Assembly: GCA_018398765.1 (NCBI GenBank) | Contig: JAHBMJ010000157.1 | Location: forward strand, 68,469-118,024 | Length of the DNA stretch: 49,556 nucleotides | DNA from: Chromera velia | Lineage: Eukaryota > Sar > Chromeraceae | Reading direction: 5' to 3' | In this document: positions 1 through 10,491 of the stretch, piece by piece | Position numbering within the stretch: the first letter of the stretch is position 1 | Layout of the letters: each line of letters begins with the position of its first letter | Notes under the pieces: generated by a model | Databases searched by the model: none | Told to the model about the DNA's origin: nothing | The model's input: only the letters and a program-made list of their open reading frames with translations | Translations under genes and position numbers: made by a program

Positions 1-739
1 CCCCCCCTTTCTTCTCTTGCACCCTGACCGTCAGTTTGACCAGGTCGGGCCCCACCAGTTCCCAAGTCGGATGGAGAACAGGAATTAACGAGTTCCTGAT
101 AAGGATGCACATACCTCCTGTTCGTACATCCTTTTTGGCAGCTCTAAAGTGAACCCCCATTTTTCTTCTTTTTCATTCCATGTGAGAGAAATTCTCTCCT
201 GAGTGGAAGGCCGTGCGGAGTTTTCCTGTAGGCATGCACGTCTCAGGAATCATGGCAATATCTACACCCGACAGCCAGCTCTCGAGAGAACCGCCCCTCA
301 ACTTCGTTTCTAAGGGTTCCATGTTGAGCGCACTTATGGTCAAACCGCTCCTCCTCCCTTTTTTCTTGTCACTATGATTAACAAAAGATTCATACAATTC
401 CCCAGAGGCCATGCTACATGCTGACTGAGAAGAGGGAGAGGGACAGGGAGCATCAGAAATGGAATCGGGAGATGGAGGGAGGGAAGGAAGGGAAAGGGCA
501 GATAGGGAAATAAAAGGAGAGGGAGAGAGGGCAGCGGAAGGGGAAAGGGAAGGAGGGGGGGTGGAGGGGGAGACGGACGGGAGAGGTGGAAGGTTGTCTC
601 TCTTACGTCTTTTCTCAACCCAAAAAGATGTTCGGAGGAAGGGAGGAATAGCAGCTGCCCCTACCCAGAACGTTCTATCCCACCCAGTCTTAATCACTTC
701 ATATTCCCTCCTCTTTCCCTTCCCCCCCGTCACATTCAT
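1..739 (-). pseudogene. LINE endonuclease (EEP) N-terminal part, frameshifted
   Basis: Minus-strand frame 739-173 ends in a segment typical of the start of an endonuclease/exonuclease/phosphatase domain: LTISALNMEPLETKL, then DIAMIPET, where the Glu of P/Q-E-T is the metal-binding residue of the family. The frame stops at 173-175 in an A-rich run, but the next phase carries on with GGMCILIRNSLIPVL and ELVGPDLVKLTVRV, matching the following beta strands of the same domain. A one-base slip in the A run is the likely cause. The domain is cut by the window edge. In LINEs this enzyme nicks target DNA to prime reverse transcription. Confidence 0.7.
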
Positions 740-749
740 GATACGAGTG

Positions 750-755
750 ATTAGC
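750..755. repeat. Target-site duplication, left copy
   Basis: ATTAGC directly precedes the left inverted repeat and is repeated at 2212-2217 after the right one. It marks the insertion point of the transposon in the LINE reading frame (minus-strand codons CTA ATC either side). Confidence 0.7.
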
Positions 756-2211
756 CCTAGGGCCTGGCACTTATCTAGGCACTTATAGACGTCAGGTAGG
801 TTACGACCTCTATAACCCTAGGATCTAGACTTTTTAAAATCATCCTACAACCCAAAACCTATACCAATCGATTATTTGGATAAAGTTATGCAAGAAAATG
901 CCAACATGGTTCATCGGTCTTTGAGGTTACATGCATAAATGATCAAAATTGACCTGTCCCTCTCACATTGTCGCTAAACCCCTCGTAACCCTGTAACCTG
1001 TAACCTTTTACCCCTATAGCATGTAACCTTGTGTAATCCTGTGTAACCGTGCATAAAACAAGTCGAAAACAACATTTTATGCAAAAACAAAGGGCCAGAC
1101 ATTCATTTCCATTCATAGTTGGCACTACGTGGCGTCTTCAGTGGCACTTGCCTCCTCATGATCCAGAGTTGCCCATTTTTTCTCAATTTTTTCATACTCC
1201 TCTATCGACAGAAACACGTGGTCCCCTACACACCGAGCATTTTTAGGCTTAGCAAAGACTGCGTCAATTCTCATTTTATTTACTCTGAAAGGATAAGCAG
1301 TCTGGGAGGTGGATATATTCCGTACCCGCTGTCTGGATGGAGCCTGTCTCATCACCGAAAACTGCACATCGTCCCCCTCTTCCCCCTCTTTCCCTTGACA
1401 ACATGGATCCCAACAAGTCACACGGCTGCCATGGCAGGCTCTCCAAAGAAGAGATGGCAAAACGCAAAGCAGATAAAGCCCATGCAGCGATTGATGTAGA
1501 TGGCTCTTGACTCTTGAGCATCTGCGTCCAGATTGAAAGAGTGGGTGAAGCCTGGTGGTGGGGGGGATGTGGGGGGGTGTAGACGACAGAGAAGGCTTTT
1601 CCAGACCGTTCTGTTCATTTTATTTCTGTTTGTTGGTTTGTGTCTATTGCGTTCAGTTTTGTACAATCAACATAGTCCATGCTTTATTTCCTGTTTTTGT
1701 TTAAAACAGCTGGATAGGACAATGCCATTGAGTCTTTGTGTTGTTTTTTCTGTCAATGAAGGGATACCATCTGTGGCTGGACGGCTGGGTTGATCCTACA
1801 ACGATTCGCATTGGTAACTTTAGGCTTGGGTATAACTGGTCTGATCTCATAGAAAATTAGCATTTCAGTCTGTTTACATGTTTGGGACATTGCATACAGC
1901 TTTTAGCATTCATGTAACATATGGTTTCATAAGGTTACACCCTAGAGAGCCTCGGTTACAAGCTGAACCTACATGTTTGCAAAAGGGTCCATAACTTTGT
2001 AACCTGTAACCCAGCTAAGGGACATGACTTTAAGGGGGGTAACCTTATATAACCTGAAGACCTATACTGTAAAAATATGTTTTTCTGATGTAACTTAACT
2101 TAGTTGACCTGTACAATTAGCAAACTATCTAGATTTTCAGAAAAAAATACATTTTTAAGTTAGAAACCTCACATGTAACCCAGTATACACTCCGGAGTGC
2201 GAGGCCCTAGG
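756..2211. mobile_element. DNA transposon with 16-bp terminal inverted repeats and 6-bp target duplication
   Basis: The left end reads CCTAGGGCCTGGCACT and the right end, reversed, CCTAGGGCCTCGCACT: 15 of 16 match. Immediately outside are direct copies of ATTAGC (750-755 and 2212-2217). Deleting the element plus one copy joins two LINE segments in the same frame. Both subterminal regions are rich in GTAACC/GGTTAC hexamers (at least seven within ~300 bp of the left end, at least six within ~310 bp of the right end), resembling the subterminal transposase-binding repeats known from hAT and CACTA families. No recognisable transposase catalytic domain is visible in 1456 bp, so it is probably non-autonomous. 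Superfamily not assigned. Confidence 0.75.
1125..1460 (-). CDS. Possible coding fragment inside the DNA transposon, unrecognised
   Basis: A 111-residue open frame on the minus strand has ordinary amino-acid composition towards its end (VFLSIEEYEKIEKKW, then an acidic tail), unlike the simple-sequence frames around it. On the opposite strand a 35-codon frame at 1403-1510 (MDPNKSHGCHGRLSKEEM start, Lys/Ala-rich) overlaps it. Either could be a remnant of a transposon gene. I recognise no family. Both could also be chance open frames. Confidence 0.25.
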   Translation of the reverse strand: MPSLLWRACHGSRVTCWDPCCQGKEGEEGDDVQFSVMRQAPSRQRVRNISTSQTAYPFRVNKMRIDAVFAKPKNARCVGDHVFLSIEEYEKIEKKWATLDHEEASATEDAT

Positions 2212-2217
2212 ATTAGC
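2212..2217. repeat. Target-site duplication, right copy
   Basis: ATTAGC directly follows the right inverted repeat of the transposon and matches 750-755. Confidence 0.7.
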
Positions 2218-4843
2218 CCCCCGCCCTCGGGGGGCAAGGGGAAAGGCTCCTCCTCCTCTGCCTGCACCTCCTCCTCGGTGCTGCAGAGGAAGTCAGGGTA
2301 TCTGCCTCTTTTCAGGGCGTCTCCACATGTGGAGCAGTTTTTTTCTCTTCTCCCCCGAAGCCCTCTCCGTAGTCCCTCCCTCTTTCTGAGTCTTCTAGCA
2401 ATCTTCTTGTCAGCATTTCTCCTGCATTTCTCAAGAATGTCTCGGGGGGAGGTCTCAGGAACACCGAGAGCCCCTCTGATCCCCGCTTCCCCAACCGTAG
2501 GAGAGCTGTAGACTAAGTGAAGGCATGAGGGGGAGACAGAAGAAGCAGAGCATGGAGGCGATGGTGGAGCAGCGAGCAAAGGCTCCTCATATGGGGAGAT
2601 GACCTGGGCCTCCCGATACTCAGGCTCAACTGTATCTTGCACATACGTTTCTGGGGTGGGAGGGGGAAGAGGAAGCAAAGGGAGAGAGAGAAGAGATGAT
2701 GAGGAGATAGGAGAAGAAGAAGAAGAAAAAGACGGGAGGGGTGGGGAAGGGAAAGACGGATCAAGAGGAGAAAAAAGAGGAGAGGAAGAAGAAGAGGAAA
2801 AAAAAGCCCGACCCACACCCCCACCCTCCCGGATACCCCCAACGCACCCCTCCTCTGTTTGAACGCGAACAGGAGGGACATTCATCGATTCACAAATAGG
2901 AAGAGGAGAGGAAGATGAAGAATGAGAAGAAGAAGAAAACACAGGGGGAAGAGGATCAGTCGGTCGATTGATCGAGACGGTTCGAATCGGGTGAGGGGAG
3001 GGACCGACCCGGAGGCCCCCCTCCCCTCCGGCACAACACCTGCAGGGTCCTGAGAAAGAATCGAATCGAATCAGGTGGGGGGAGGATCCAGGCTGCCGTG
3101 TCACAGGCGTTACCCATCCCTCCCTCCCAGCCCTGTCATAGGCGGATACCCTCACACCAGTACTGGAGGGGGGGAAAGAAAGGAAAAAAACAGAAGAGGG
3201 AGATGCGGAAAGAATGGGAGGAGAAGAATGAGAAGAAGAAGAGGAAGGGGAAGGAGAAGAAGAAGAAAATGGAGAAAAAGAGAAAGAGGAAGAAGATAAG
3301 GGATACCTCCGGTAGTCTGGTCTCTCCCCCCCCACCCCTCCTTATCCGTTCTCACCCTTGTTCTTGCCCACACCAGAGCCGGGGGAGGGGGAAGAGAAGA
3401 ACGAAGCAGAAGAAGAAGAAGATGAAGAAGAAGAAGAAGAAGAAAAGCTAGAAGAAGAAAGAGAGGAAGGAGGAGGAGGAGGTTGGGGGGAAAAAGAGCG
3501 CTTCTGTGGATCGGAAGATTCGATGACGATCCTCTTCCTTCTGTCATACATTCTTCTTTGCCCCCTGTCCCTCCGGCCGTGGCACTCTCCTGCACTCTCC
3601 TGCCCACAAGAAGAAGGAGGATATAAGATGCAGTCATCATCAGATGCAAGAGGAGCAAAGTATGAAAGAAAGCGCTCTTTCTTCTCAGATCGGGGAGGGA
3701 GAGAGGGCGAAAAGTTCCTTATGTTCCCTAATTTCTTACCCCCCCTCTTAACCAGGGTGAAGGGTCGCTCATGCATAGTCACCTGCATGAGGGCTTCCAC
3801 CTCATCACAAGAAAGGAATCCATCCTTCAAAGCAGGGGGGTGAGAACAAGGAGGTGAGGGGGGAAATCTATCAATTGCTATCTGTGTGTCTGCCTGCCTG
3901 AAGCCTGCCCTAACCCTTTTGAAATTCCCACGACTGACTGTTTGACCGGCTGTCTGAAAGAGGGAGAGAAGAGAGGGAGGAGGGAGGTCTCTGCCTACCA
4001 AAACTACCTTCTGTCCCCTACCTAGACCTCCCCCCCAAATCCCTTTCCCGACTCCCCCACGTTCACCCCGGCAGAGGAGGAGGAGGAAGAAGAAGATGAA
4101 ACCGGCTGGTCTGTAGGCCAAACTTCCCCCCTCTGCTCGAGGGACTCGTCCCTCTCCTTCCTTCTTTCCTCCTCCCACCTCTTCTATACCTCAGAACTCC
4201 TTCTAGTCCCAGCTGGGACCATTCCCCCTTCTTCTTCACTAAAGATATAACCCCCCTCTCCCTCTTCCTCGGCGAGGGAGAGGGGGGGGGTTTCTTCCAG
4301 CGCAGAGGTGCATACAGGCCTGTCATCACCCTCCGCCCCTTCCCTGGCAGAGACAGAGTAAAGTGACTTGCTTCCTAGAGTCAGAGAAGGGGCCGCTCCG
4401 GCCCTTGCGACTCTGATTTTCCTTTTTTGACCCCCCCCCTCGCTTTTTTGTCCTATCGCCCCCCTCTGTCCCAGAGTCAAACCCCTCTCTCTCTTGCTCC
4501 CCTTAATGGGGGGGATGATGGATCCTGGGGCAGTCTTCAGCCTTTCTCTCAGGACAGCCGTGGGGGGGACCGTCCGAGAATTTGTCTTGCTTGGGGGAGG
4601 GAGACGCACGATAGTTGGGGGCTGGGGTGGGACTGTCACGGGAGTCGTAGGGTGAGGGGAGAGGGGGGCCGGGGAAACAGGCTGCTGCTGTTGCTTCTCC
4701 AGAGGAGTGACGGGGACAGACGAGGCTTCCTTCCCGGCTGCCGCGGTCTCGCCGAAATCCCCAGGGAAGATGTCCCATCCCTTTCCCTCCCCTCTCCGTT
4801 GTCTCCCTCTCAGATGTCCCTTCTGTATCTGGTGTGTCTCTAT

Positions 4844-4957
4844 CTGCTCATTCATGAGGCTAAGTATCGCCTTCACCAGGTCCCCCCCCTCAGCCAGGGC
4901 CTGCTTTGCCGCCTTCCTCTCCACTCCTGTCTGTCTCATAATAATATCTATCTCTGA
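4844..4957 (-). other. NAC-alpha/HYPK-type UBA motif inside the LINE protein
   Basis: About 38 residues match the three-helix UBA pattern of nascent-polypeptide-associated complex alpha: an acidic ID/E-x-x-M start, a Q-x-G-V turn with basic residues and alanines after it, then GDLVKAI-L-L at the end. UBA domains of this class sit at the C-terminus of NAC-alpha and HYPK. Here the motif follows a charged coiled coil in a retroelement-like protein. Recognised by eye from motif spacing, so similarity by chance in a low-complexity region cannot be fully excluded. Confidence 0.5.
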
Positions 4958-5014
4958 TTCTCTTTGCTCCTCCTTCCTTTGCACTTGTCTCTCCTCTTCC
5001 TCCTCTCTTTCCTT

Positions 5015-5255
5015 TTTCCTTCCTTCTGCTCTCTCTCTCTCTGCCTCGATGTCTCTATCCCGGGCTCGAGGTCGAGCGTGCTCTGCATCCTCCATCACCA
5101 CGTCAACAGCACCCCCCTTCCCGCTTTTCTTTTTTCTTCCTTCTGCTCTCTCTCTCTCTGCCTCGGTGTCCCTATCTCAGGCTCGAGCCTAAGGTCGAGC
5201 CTGCCTATCTGCATCCTCCATCTCCACATCACCAGTACCCCCCTTCCCCTTTTTC
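5015..5255. repeat. Imperfect tandem duplication of about 120 bp
   Basis: The stretch around 5015-5130 recurs at about 5136-5255: both copies carry a CTTCCTTCTGCTCTCTC run, a CTCGATGTC/CTCGGTGTC step, CAGGCTCGAG-like and GTCGAGC-like blocks, then CTGCATCCTCCAT and CCCCCTTCCC. On the minus strand both copies encode a similar charged segment (ED/RMQ...RQRERE). The duplication sits at a phase change in the retroelement reading frame and probably helped to break it. Confidence 0.6.
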
Positions 5256-6440
5256 TTTTGCTTCCTACCCGTTCCCCCATTCCCTTTCCCTCCCTCTAGC
5301 CCCCCCCCCCAGGCCGCCAGCTGGATGAGGGAGGCCTCCCCCCCGTCCGACCTGGAGTATAGCCGGATCCTGTAAGGAGGGCAGATTGCCCCCCATGGGC
5401 CGAGCAGACCGTTCTTCCCCTCTCCTATGTCTCTTATCCAACTGACCCCCTATCTCCGGAGGAGCCCCCGGCAAGACCCCCGGAATCTGACCCCCCATCC
5501 CCGGGGGAGCTACCGGCACATTTCCCAAAACCTGACCCCCCACCCCCGCAGGTGGGCAGAGGAATGGGGGCAGGGGAAACTGGGGGTGGTAATGAGGCCA
5601 CGTCTGCTGAAGGATCTGAAGGGAGGGAGGGAGGTTGGAGTAAGGGAGTGAGTGTGAGAGAGAGGGCTGGGGAAAGGCCAGCAGAGGCTCCCCGACTCCG
5701 GTAGGGGGCCCGTTTGATCCCATCTGTCCTTGTCCCTCGGGGGTGGGTCTGCTCTCCCTCTGCTGCATCCTCTCCATATCTCTATCACTCATTCGCCACG
5801 CCCCTCCGGTTCCTTCTGTTCCGTCCGTTATAACTCTTCCTCTGCCCCTGTCCCCACCCTTGCTTCTCCCCTCTTCCCTCTCCCTTTCCCTGGAGGCCGA
5901 ATTTATATTCCGGGTGGCTCCCCCCCAGTGAGTCAGCGCGAAGTCCCTATTCCCTCCCATATGCAACCCGGCCCCCCCGATGCCCCTCCCAATCCCATCG
6001 ATTACAGGGGGGAGAGCGTGCCCGAAGCGATTAGAGGGAGGGAGAGGGGGGCTCAGGTTCTCCCGCCCCCGTTCCAGAGTCCCCCTCATCTGGTCCTCGA
6101 TTCTCCCCTGTCCATAAGCCCCACCCCCTTGGCTGAAAGGGGGGGTCGTCCGTCTGTCTCCCCTCTCCCCAGTCTCTGTCCTCCCATCCCCTCTCCCCCT
6201 TCCTGGGGAAGAGCCCTGCACGAGGGATCTCTGGGTATGGGTAGGGGGTCTCTGCCCCGTCGAAACCTGCAGGCAGAAGGGGGGTGAACACGCGTTCGAT
6301 ATCCCTGCTGGGGCAAGAGATGTAGCCTGTCTCCATCTGTATACTGCATCCGATCTAACAAAGCTTCATCATTTCCGTTTTCTGAACAAAACCGCCTCTG
6401 GACAATCAAAGCATCATGATAGCCAGAAGGGGAAAAAACA

Positions 6441-7674
6441 AGCTAAGGTGTAGGCATATTATAAACGTTAGGCGGATAGAAATTTCGTCTCCTCAGCATG
6501 CAGAGTTGCTTGACCCGTTGCTGCCCTCTTGGAGTTGGCTCACTGGCCAACGTCCAAACAGATTAAGGACAGTAATCTTAAAAATCATCTTTCCACAGTG
6601 TTGTCTCTTCTTTTTGTGCCGTCTTGGAGCTTCAGCAGTGACCGGTTCGACCAGGATGTCAACGTGGGCGAACTAAGATTCGGAAAGGTCAGTCACGAGT
6701 GAGGTCACTGTCATTCAGTGACATTCATACTCTGCCATTGAAGCTTGCCACTTTACCATTGATGTTCAACCACTGAACATACCTCTGATGACCTCATCTT
6801 TTACAAAATTTTACCACTTGGCAACTCGTTGCTCGTTTTTCAACGTTAACCTACTAGCTTCTAGCAACGGTTTGGTCTTCACACCCTTTGAATCACAAAA
6901 CATACACCAAGACCGTCTATCTGTTTCCCTGTGGGAACCTTTATAGTCCACCGTGTTTGTCTTGGTCTCTTTCATGCTTTCATTTATACAAAAGGAACTC
7001 CTAATTTTTTAATACCGCAAGCAGTGCTGTTTTCGTTTTCCAGAACTGGATTTGCCCTCCCTGGAATGACCGATGAGTTTGTCACTTGTGCCTGCTCCGC
7101 AGAGGAAGGAGAGGGCTTCTCTAAAGTCTAGAAAGCTAAGGAGTGTCTCACCATAGATGTATTCCGCCAAATTGTTGTAGCTTTGAAGTCTCAGCTGGCC
7201 GTTTTGCGTATTAGTTAATTTTTATGGACTCCGAGATGCATACACATACAGATAAGCATGCAGAGCGCTACACACTATTAGACCTTTGACCTCAATTTCC
7301 TCTTCACTCCGCTCACTGAGTATCAACTACCACGTTGCTCAAGAGAGTCCAACCTAAGCTGTTTGCTGTGTAGCTTGTTTTTTCTTTCTTCTTTGTGCTG
7401 CAAATCTATATGGTTCCTTTGTAAGTGCAGAATAGCATGTGGATGTCTGCATTTTGTATGCATTCACTTGCATTTGGGTGATTTTTGCATACGCATCAGA
7501 ATAAAATCAAGTTTAACAGTTTGCGTCTGGCATGAGATTTTTAGGAACAATGTATTGATGAAGTCATTCTCAATCTCATGATGCGTTGACTTTCTTTAAG
7601 GGGGGGGTTAGGAGGGCGAAGCCCCCTCTATAGTTTGGCCTTCTGAACGTTTTGGAGCCCATTTTCTAAGTAAA
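6441..7674. other. Intergenic stretch without recognised genes
   Basis: No open frame with coding character, RNA gene or repeat array is apparent. A G-run with a short inverted partner (GGGGGG...GAAGCCCCC) lies at 7600-7630. The dispersed repeat begins just downstream. Confidence 0.4.
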
Positions 7675-7887
7675 GTTGACTCTTTGAAAACATAAGATTT
7701 TTATAAAAAGTTTACAGTTTTACGAATGATACCGTTTGTACTAGGTTTTAGCCTTGTACGCTAAAAATGTTATGTCAGTATCGAAATTATCGACGATACC
7801 CCCTTTTTTTGGAACCTTAAATTCTAATACGATATCGAAAGGATACCGATTCGATACCGATATGATACGATAGCTATCCCTAGTTAT
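7675..7887. repeat. Dispersed repeat, copy 1 (matches 10920-11117)
   Basis: About 210 bp is similar to 10920-11117: shared blocks include TTGTACGCTAAAAAT, AAATTATCGACGATAC and the end GATAGCTATCCCTA. The intact copy at 10492-11117 ends in the same motif, which there forms a terminal inverted repeat. No matching left end was found within 6440-7670, so this copy is partial or interrupted. Confidence 0.6.
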
Positions 7888-8790
7888 CTGACGTCCGCCT
7901 TACACCATATATTCATGTACATTACTCTACACTATATACATATATATGTGTATATATACAATGGCATATCTCATCACGACATATGAATTTCTTACCTTAC
8001 ACTTTAAAACCATTGCTACTGCCAACAAATATGGATGCAGTTGAATTACGGTCCTGGAATAATATTAAGTTATGCTTGATTTTCTCTGACGAAGTGCGAG
8101 TGAAAGACAGAGTGACAGAGGGCAGGGATGGAGCAATAGCATGCATCTTCTATTACTTTTGCGACCTTATGCCTACATGTAGAGCCTGTCTCTCTTGCTC
8201 TTTTCATTTGATAAAGCATACTGATCAGATCTTCTACCTTAGAACGCGGCTCTCTGTTTTCTTTCCCTTTCTCTTCTTTGTCGTGGACTTCTGTGAGCTG
8301 TTCGGCAGTCCGCATGCCGGGGGCGAGTGGGGTGCTTTTTGCCCCCCTAAAGCGGAGCATTTCCATAAAAAATTCGTTCTCATAATTAGTAAGGAGTTAG
8401 AAGCTAAAACTTTGTGTAAGAAGACGTTGTAACGATAAAAAAAGAACTATGAAACAGATTTTTTATATCGTTTCTCGAAACATAGTAAGAGGAGGCTTTT
8501 CCAATATCTTCTTCTCTGATGCATGCACGGAGTGCACCAGTGTTTCTTTCTATATTTTCTTCTTTTTTAAGGAAAGACTACAAATAAAGGCGATTTCTAT
8601 TCTAAATCTCTCTGTGCCAACCTAAAACCCCCTCGAACTGACTCAGTCTTACTTGTTCTTCTCTCTTTCTTATCTTGATTGTTTATTTTACCTGCCTCTT
8701 AAACACTTTCTTCTTTCTTTTTTCCATCTCATCTACGTTTTTTTCTCTCAACCATCTAACTATTCTGTTTCTTGTCTCAAAAGAAGGCGG
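7888..8790. other. AT-rich flank of the truncated LINE
   Basis: Pyrimidine-rich and AT-rich DNA downstream (in the LINE direction) of the reverse transcriptase. It may include the LINE 3' untranslated region. A 98-residue minus frame at 8070-8366 has mixed composition but no recognisable motif. No RNA gene seen. Confidence 0.35.
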
Positions 8791-9984
8791 TTAGCCTGCC
8801 TGTGCTGGTATTGCTGGTGCTCTTCTTATCTCAAACGGGTGTTCACCTCTGTCATACAGCGCTCTAAGACTTGCACTCTCTTCTAAGTGGGGGAAGAACT
8901 CATACGGATGCATTTCCTTTCCCTTCAGTCTGCTGTCCACTCCTCTCTGAACTACATCGATCAATACATGGAAGACAGGGGATTCTCTTTTCTTTTTTAG
9001 AACAGCAGCCCCCCATGTCAACGTCCAATCTGCTACCTCCAGCTCGATTGAAAGAAGACCCCCCTCTAAATACGTTGATACGACGCTTTCTTTTTCTCGT
9101 ATGCCCAACACCCACCTCTCAAACCTTCTCTGTAACTGGTTAAATTTCTCAAAACTCTTTTTTGTGCCCCTGTGGATTTCATAGCCATATAGCCAAACTG
9201 CCCTGACTGTCTGTTTGAACCACTCAAAACAAACACTTGGAGGCAGCTCACCTGTAACTGCTATCTTTACTTTTAGGGAGTAGAAAGCTTTTTTTGTCTT
9301 TATGTATCTTTCATACATCATCAGAGATTTTTTTTCTATCAAACAGTCGTCTGTTATCAAGAGGCCCAGGTATGGGTATTCAGATGCCCTTTTTAGTTCC
9401 CCTCCAGCCAAACTGAACTCATATGTCTTCCTTCTTTCCCGGTCTCTCCATTCCCCCCACATGAAGAACATCCATCTTAACCTAGGTCTTGACTTGGATG
9501 AAAGAGGAACTTCTATGTCTTTTATGTAGCCTTCCGCTCCCTTTAGCAGTGCCTTAAAACCCTTTTCCTCCTTTGAGTCAAGAAATACATCGTCTGCATA
9601 CAGACCTGCGTCAAAGTCCACTGTGCGTCCCTGCAGATTCACCTTTACCTTTATCCTTCCTGTCTGTCGTCTGTCTCCCTCTAGTTCTCTGTCTGCGCTC
9701 CTTCTTATTTCAGCAGGCATATTGTTGGTATACATGGAATAAATGACAGGCCCTGCCGGACCTCCCTGCTTCTCTCCTTTCCTTTCTCTCCACCACCAGT
9801 CTGTTCCTTTCACTCTCACCCTGATGTCTCTTACCGACTCCACAATCCAATCAGCCATCCAGTCTGACAGCTTATTTTTCTTCAGCTGTCTGTACAGCTT
9901 TTCGTGTCTCACTTTATCAAACGCCCTCGTAAAATCCAAAAAAGCAATAAAAAGCATAAGAGCACAAGCAATATTATTCAACAA
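8791..9984 (-). pseudogene. LINE reverse transcriptase, 5'-truncated
   Basis: The 397-residue frame starts within RT motif A (FLDFTRAFDKVRHEKL) and continues through the motif B region (QGGPAGPVIYSMYTN), the catalytic YADD box (GLYADDVFL), the EYPYLGLLI thumb-proximal motif and a C-terminal helical region (EKFNQLQRRFERWVLGI). Motifs 0-2 and the fingers before motif A are absent: upstream of about 9960 the sequence turns AT-rich and non-coding. This is the usual outcome of a LINE insertion truncated at the 5' end. In motif B the usual QGDPLSP has become QGGPAGP, so activity is doubtful. The protein is a different family from the RT at 47768-49556. Confidence 0.85.
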
Positions 9985-10317
9985 AAGAAAAATTACGTCG
10001 AACGTATCTGATCCCTTTTTCTCCTTGATTCAGTCAGTCATAACTAAACTAATATAAAAGATTTCATCGATTCAATTATAAATTATCATAAATCCTGTTT
10101 TGGAGGGGATGTTAGCGTATCGCTAACATAGATTTAGTCAGTCTGTCATATTCCTTTCAGGCTGACGTCATTATTATAAACGGTTCATAATAATCTTATA
10201 GGCAAACCTGTTAAAGACGATTTTTAGCAGACCCGGCACCGGAGCTCAGCTCAATTAAGTGTTTACATAGTAAATTGTGACAAAACGCCGGGGTTACGCG
10301 CCGGGTTTGTGCACTCA

Positions 10318-10346
10318 GTCGGCCTTCGAGCTAGGCTTCGGCCGAC
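10318..10346. repeat. GC-rich hairpin
   Basis: GTCGGCC (10318-10324) pairs with GGCCGAC (10340-10346) around a 15-base loop. It lies between TTTACATAGTAAA (about 10262-10274) and its reverse complement TTTACTATGTAAA (about 10378-10390), giving a nested inverted-repeat structure that could be a small transposon remnant. Confidence 0.45.
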
Positions 10347-10491
10347 CTGGCAAACCTGGTGTTTAGTACCATCGCCGTTTACTATGTAAAGCGCCAGGTC
10401 TTTAGCACCTCTACCTATAGGAGTAAAAGAACCTGCTATTATGGTGAAGTTCCTGGTAAACGTTTACTATTTGGTTTACGTTAACTTAAAT

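Larger units (their letters stand above)
2212..6409 (-). pseudogene. LINE N-terminal/ORF1-like region with UBA motif, frameshifted
   Basis: Open frames follow each other in different phases (6221-5265, 5101-4184, 4178-3342, then 3335 onward in the same phase as the last, after a single TAA at 3342-3344). The 5101-4184 part begins with a charged predicted coiled coil (residues about 14-50) and then a UBA-like segment at residues 49-86 whose closest resemblance is the NAC-alpha/HYPK type (IDIIMRQTGV ... DLVKAILSLM). Later parts hold long Ser and Glu/Lys runs and a short Cys motif (CSTCG...FLC) near 2280-2340. Much of the rest is Pro/Gly/Arg-rich and not recognisable. The phase changes show decay. 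It could instead be a host gene caught by the element, but continuity with the EEP domain argues for a retroelement protein. Confidence 0.55.
1..6440 (-). mobile_element. Non-LTR (LINE-like) retrotransposon, decayed, runs off the window start
   Basis: On the minus strand a chain of broken reading frames runs from about 6409 down to 1. It holds a long low-complexity Pro/Ser/Glu/Arg-rich N-terminal region, a small Cys-containing segment, and the start of an endonuclease/exonuclease/phosphatase domain. The chain is interrupted by stops, frame changes and a DNA transposon at 756-2211. Removing the transposon restores one continuous reading frame across its target site, so the parts either side belong to one element. 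The first ~100 bp (about 6337-6440) resemble 10800-10915, a second partial copy of the same 5' region. The reverse transcriptase would lie before position 1. That the element is a LINE is inferred from the EEP domain and gene order. Confidence 0.7.

Noticed and set aside
980-1050. AACCCTGTAACC-like runs suggesting an interstitial telomere
   Set aside because: Units are irregular GTAACC hexamers in both orientations, confined to the two ends of the 756-2211 transposon, so they fit subterminal transposon repeats.
3075-3658. Leu-rich frames on the minus strand and Lys/Arg-rich frames on the plus strand
   Set aside because: Shadow frames of the purine/pyrimidine-asymmetric Ser/Glu-rich LINE coding region.
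8070-8366. 98-codon minus-strand frame
   Set aside because: No family motif, sits in LINE flank, not supported by splice sites or neighbours.
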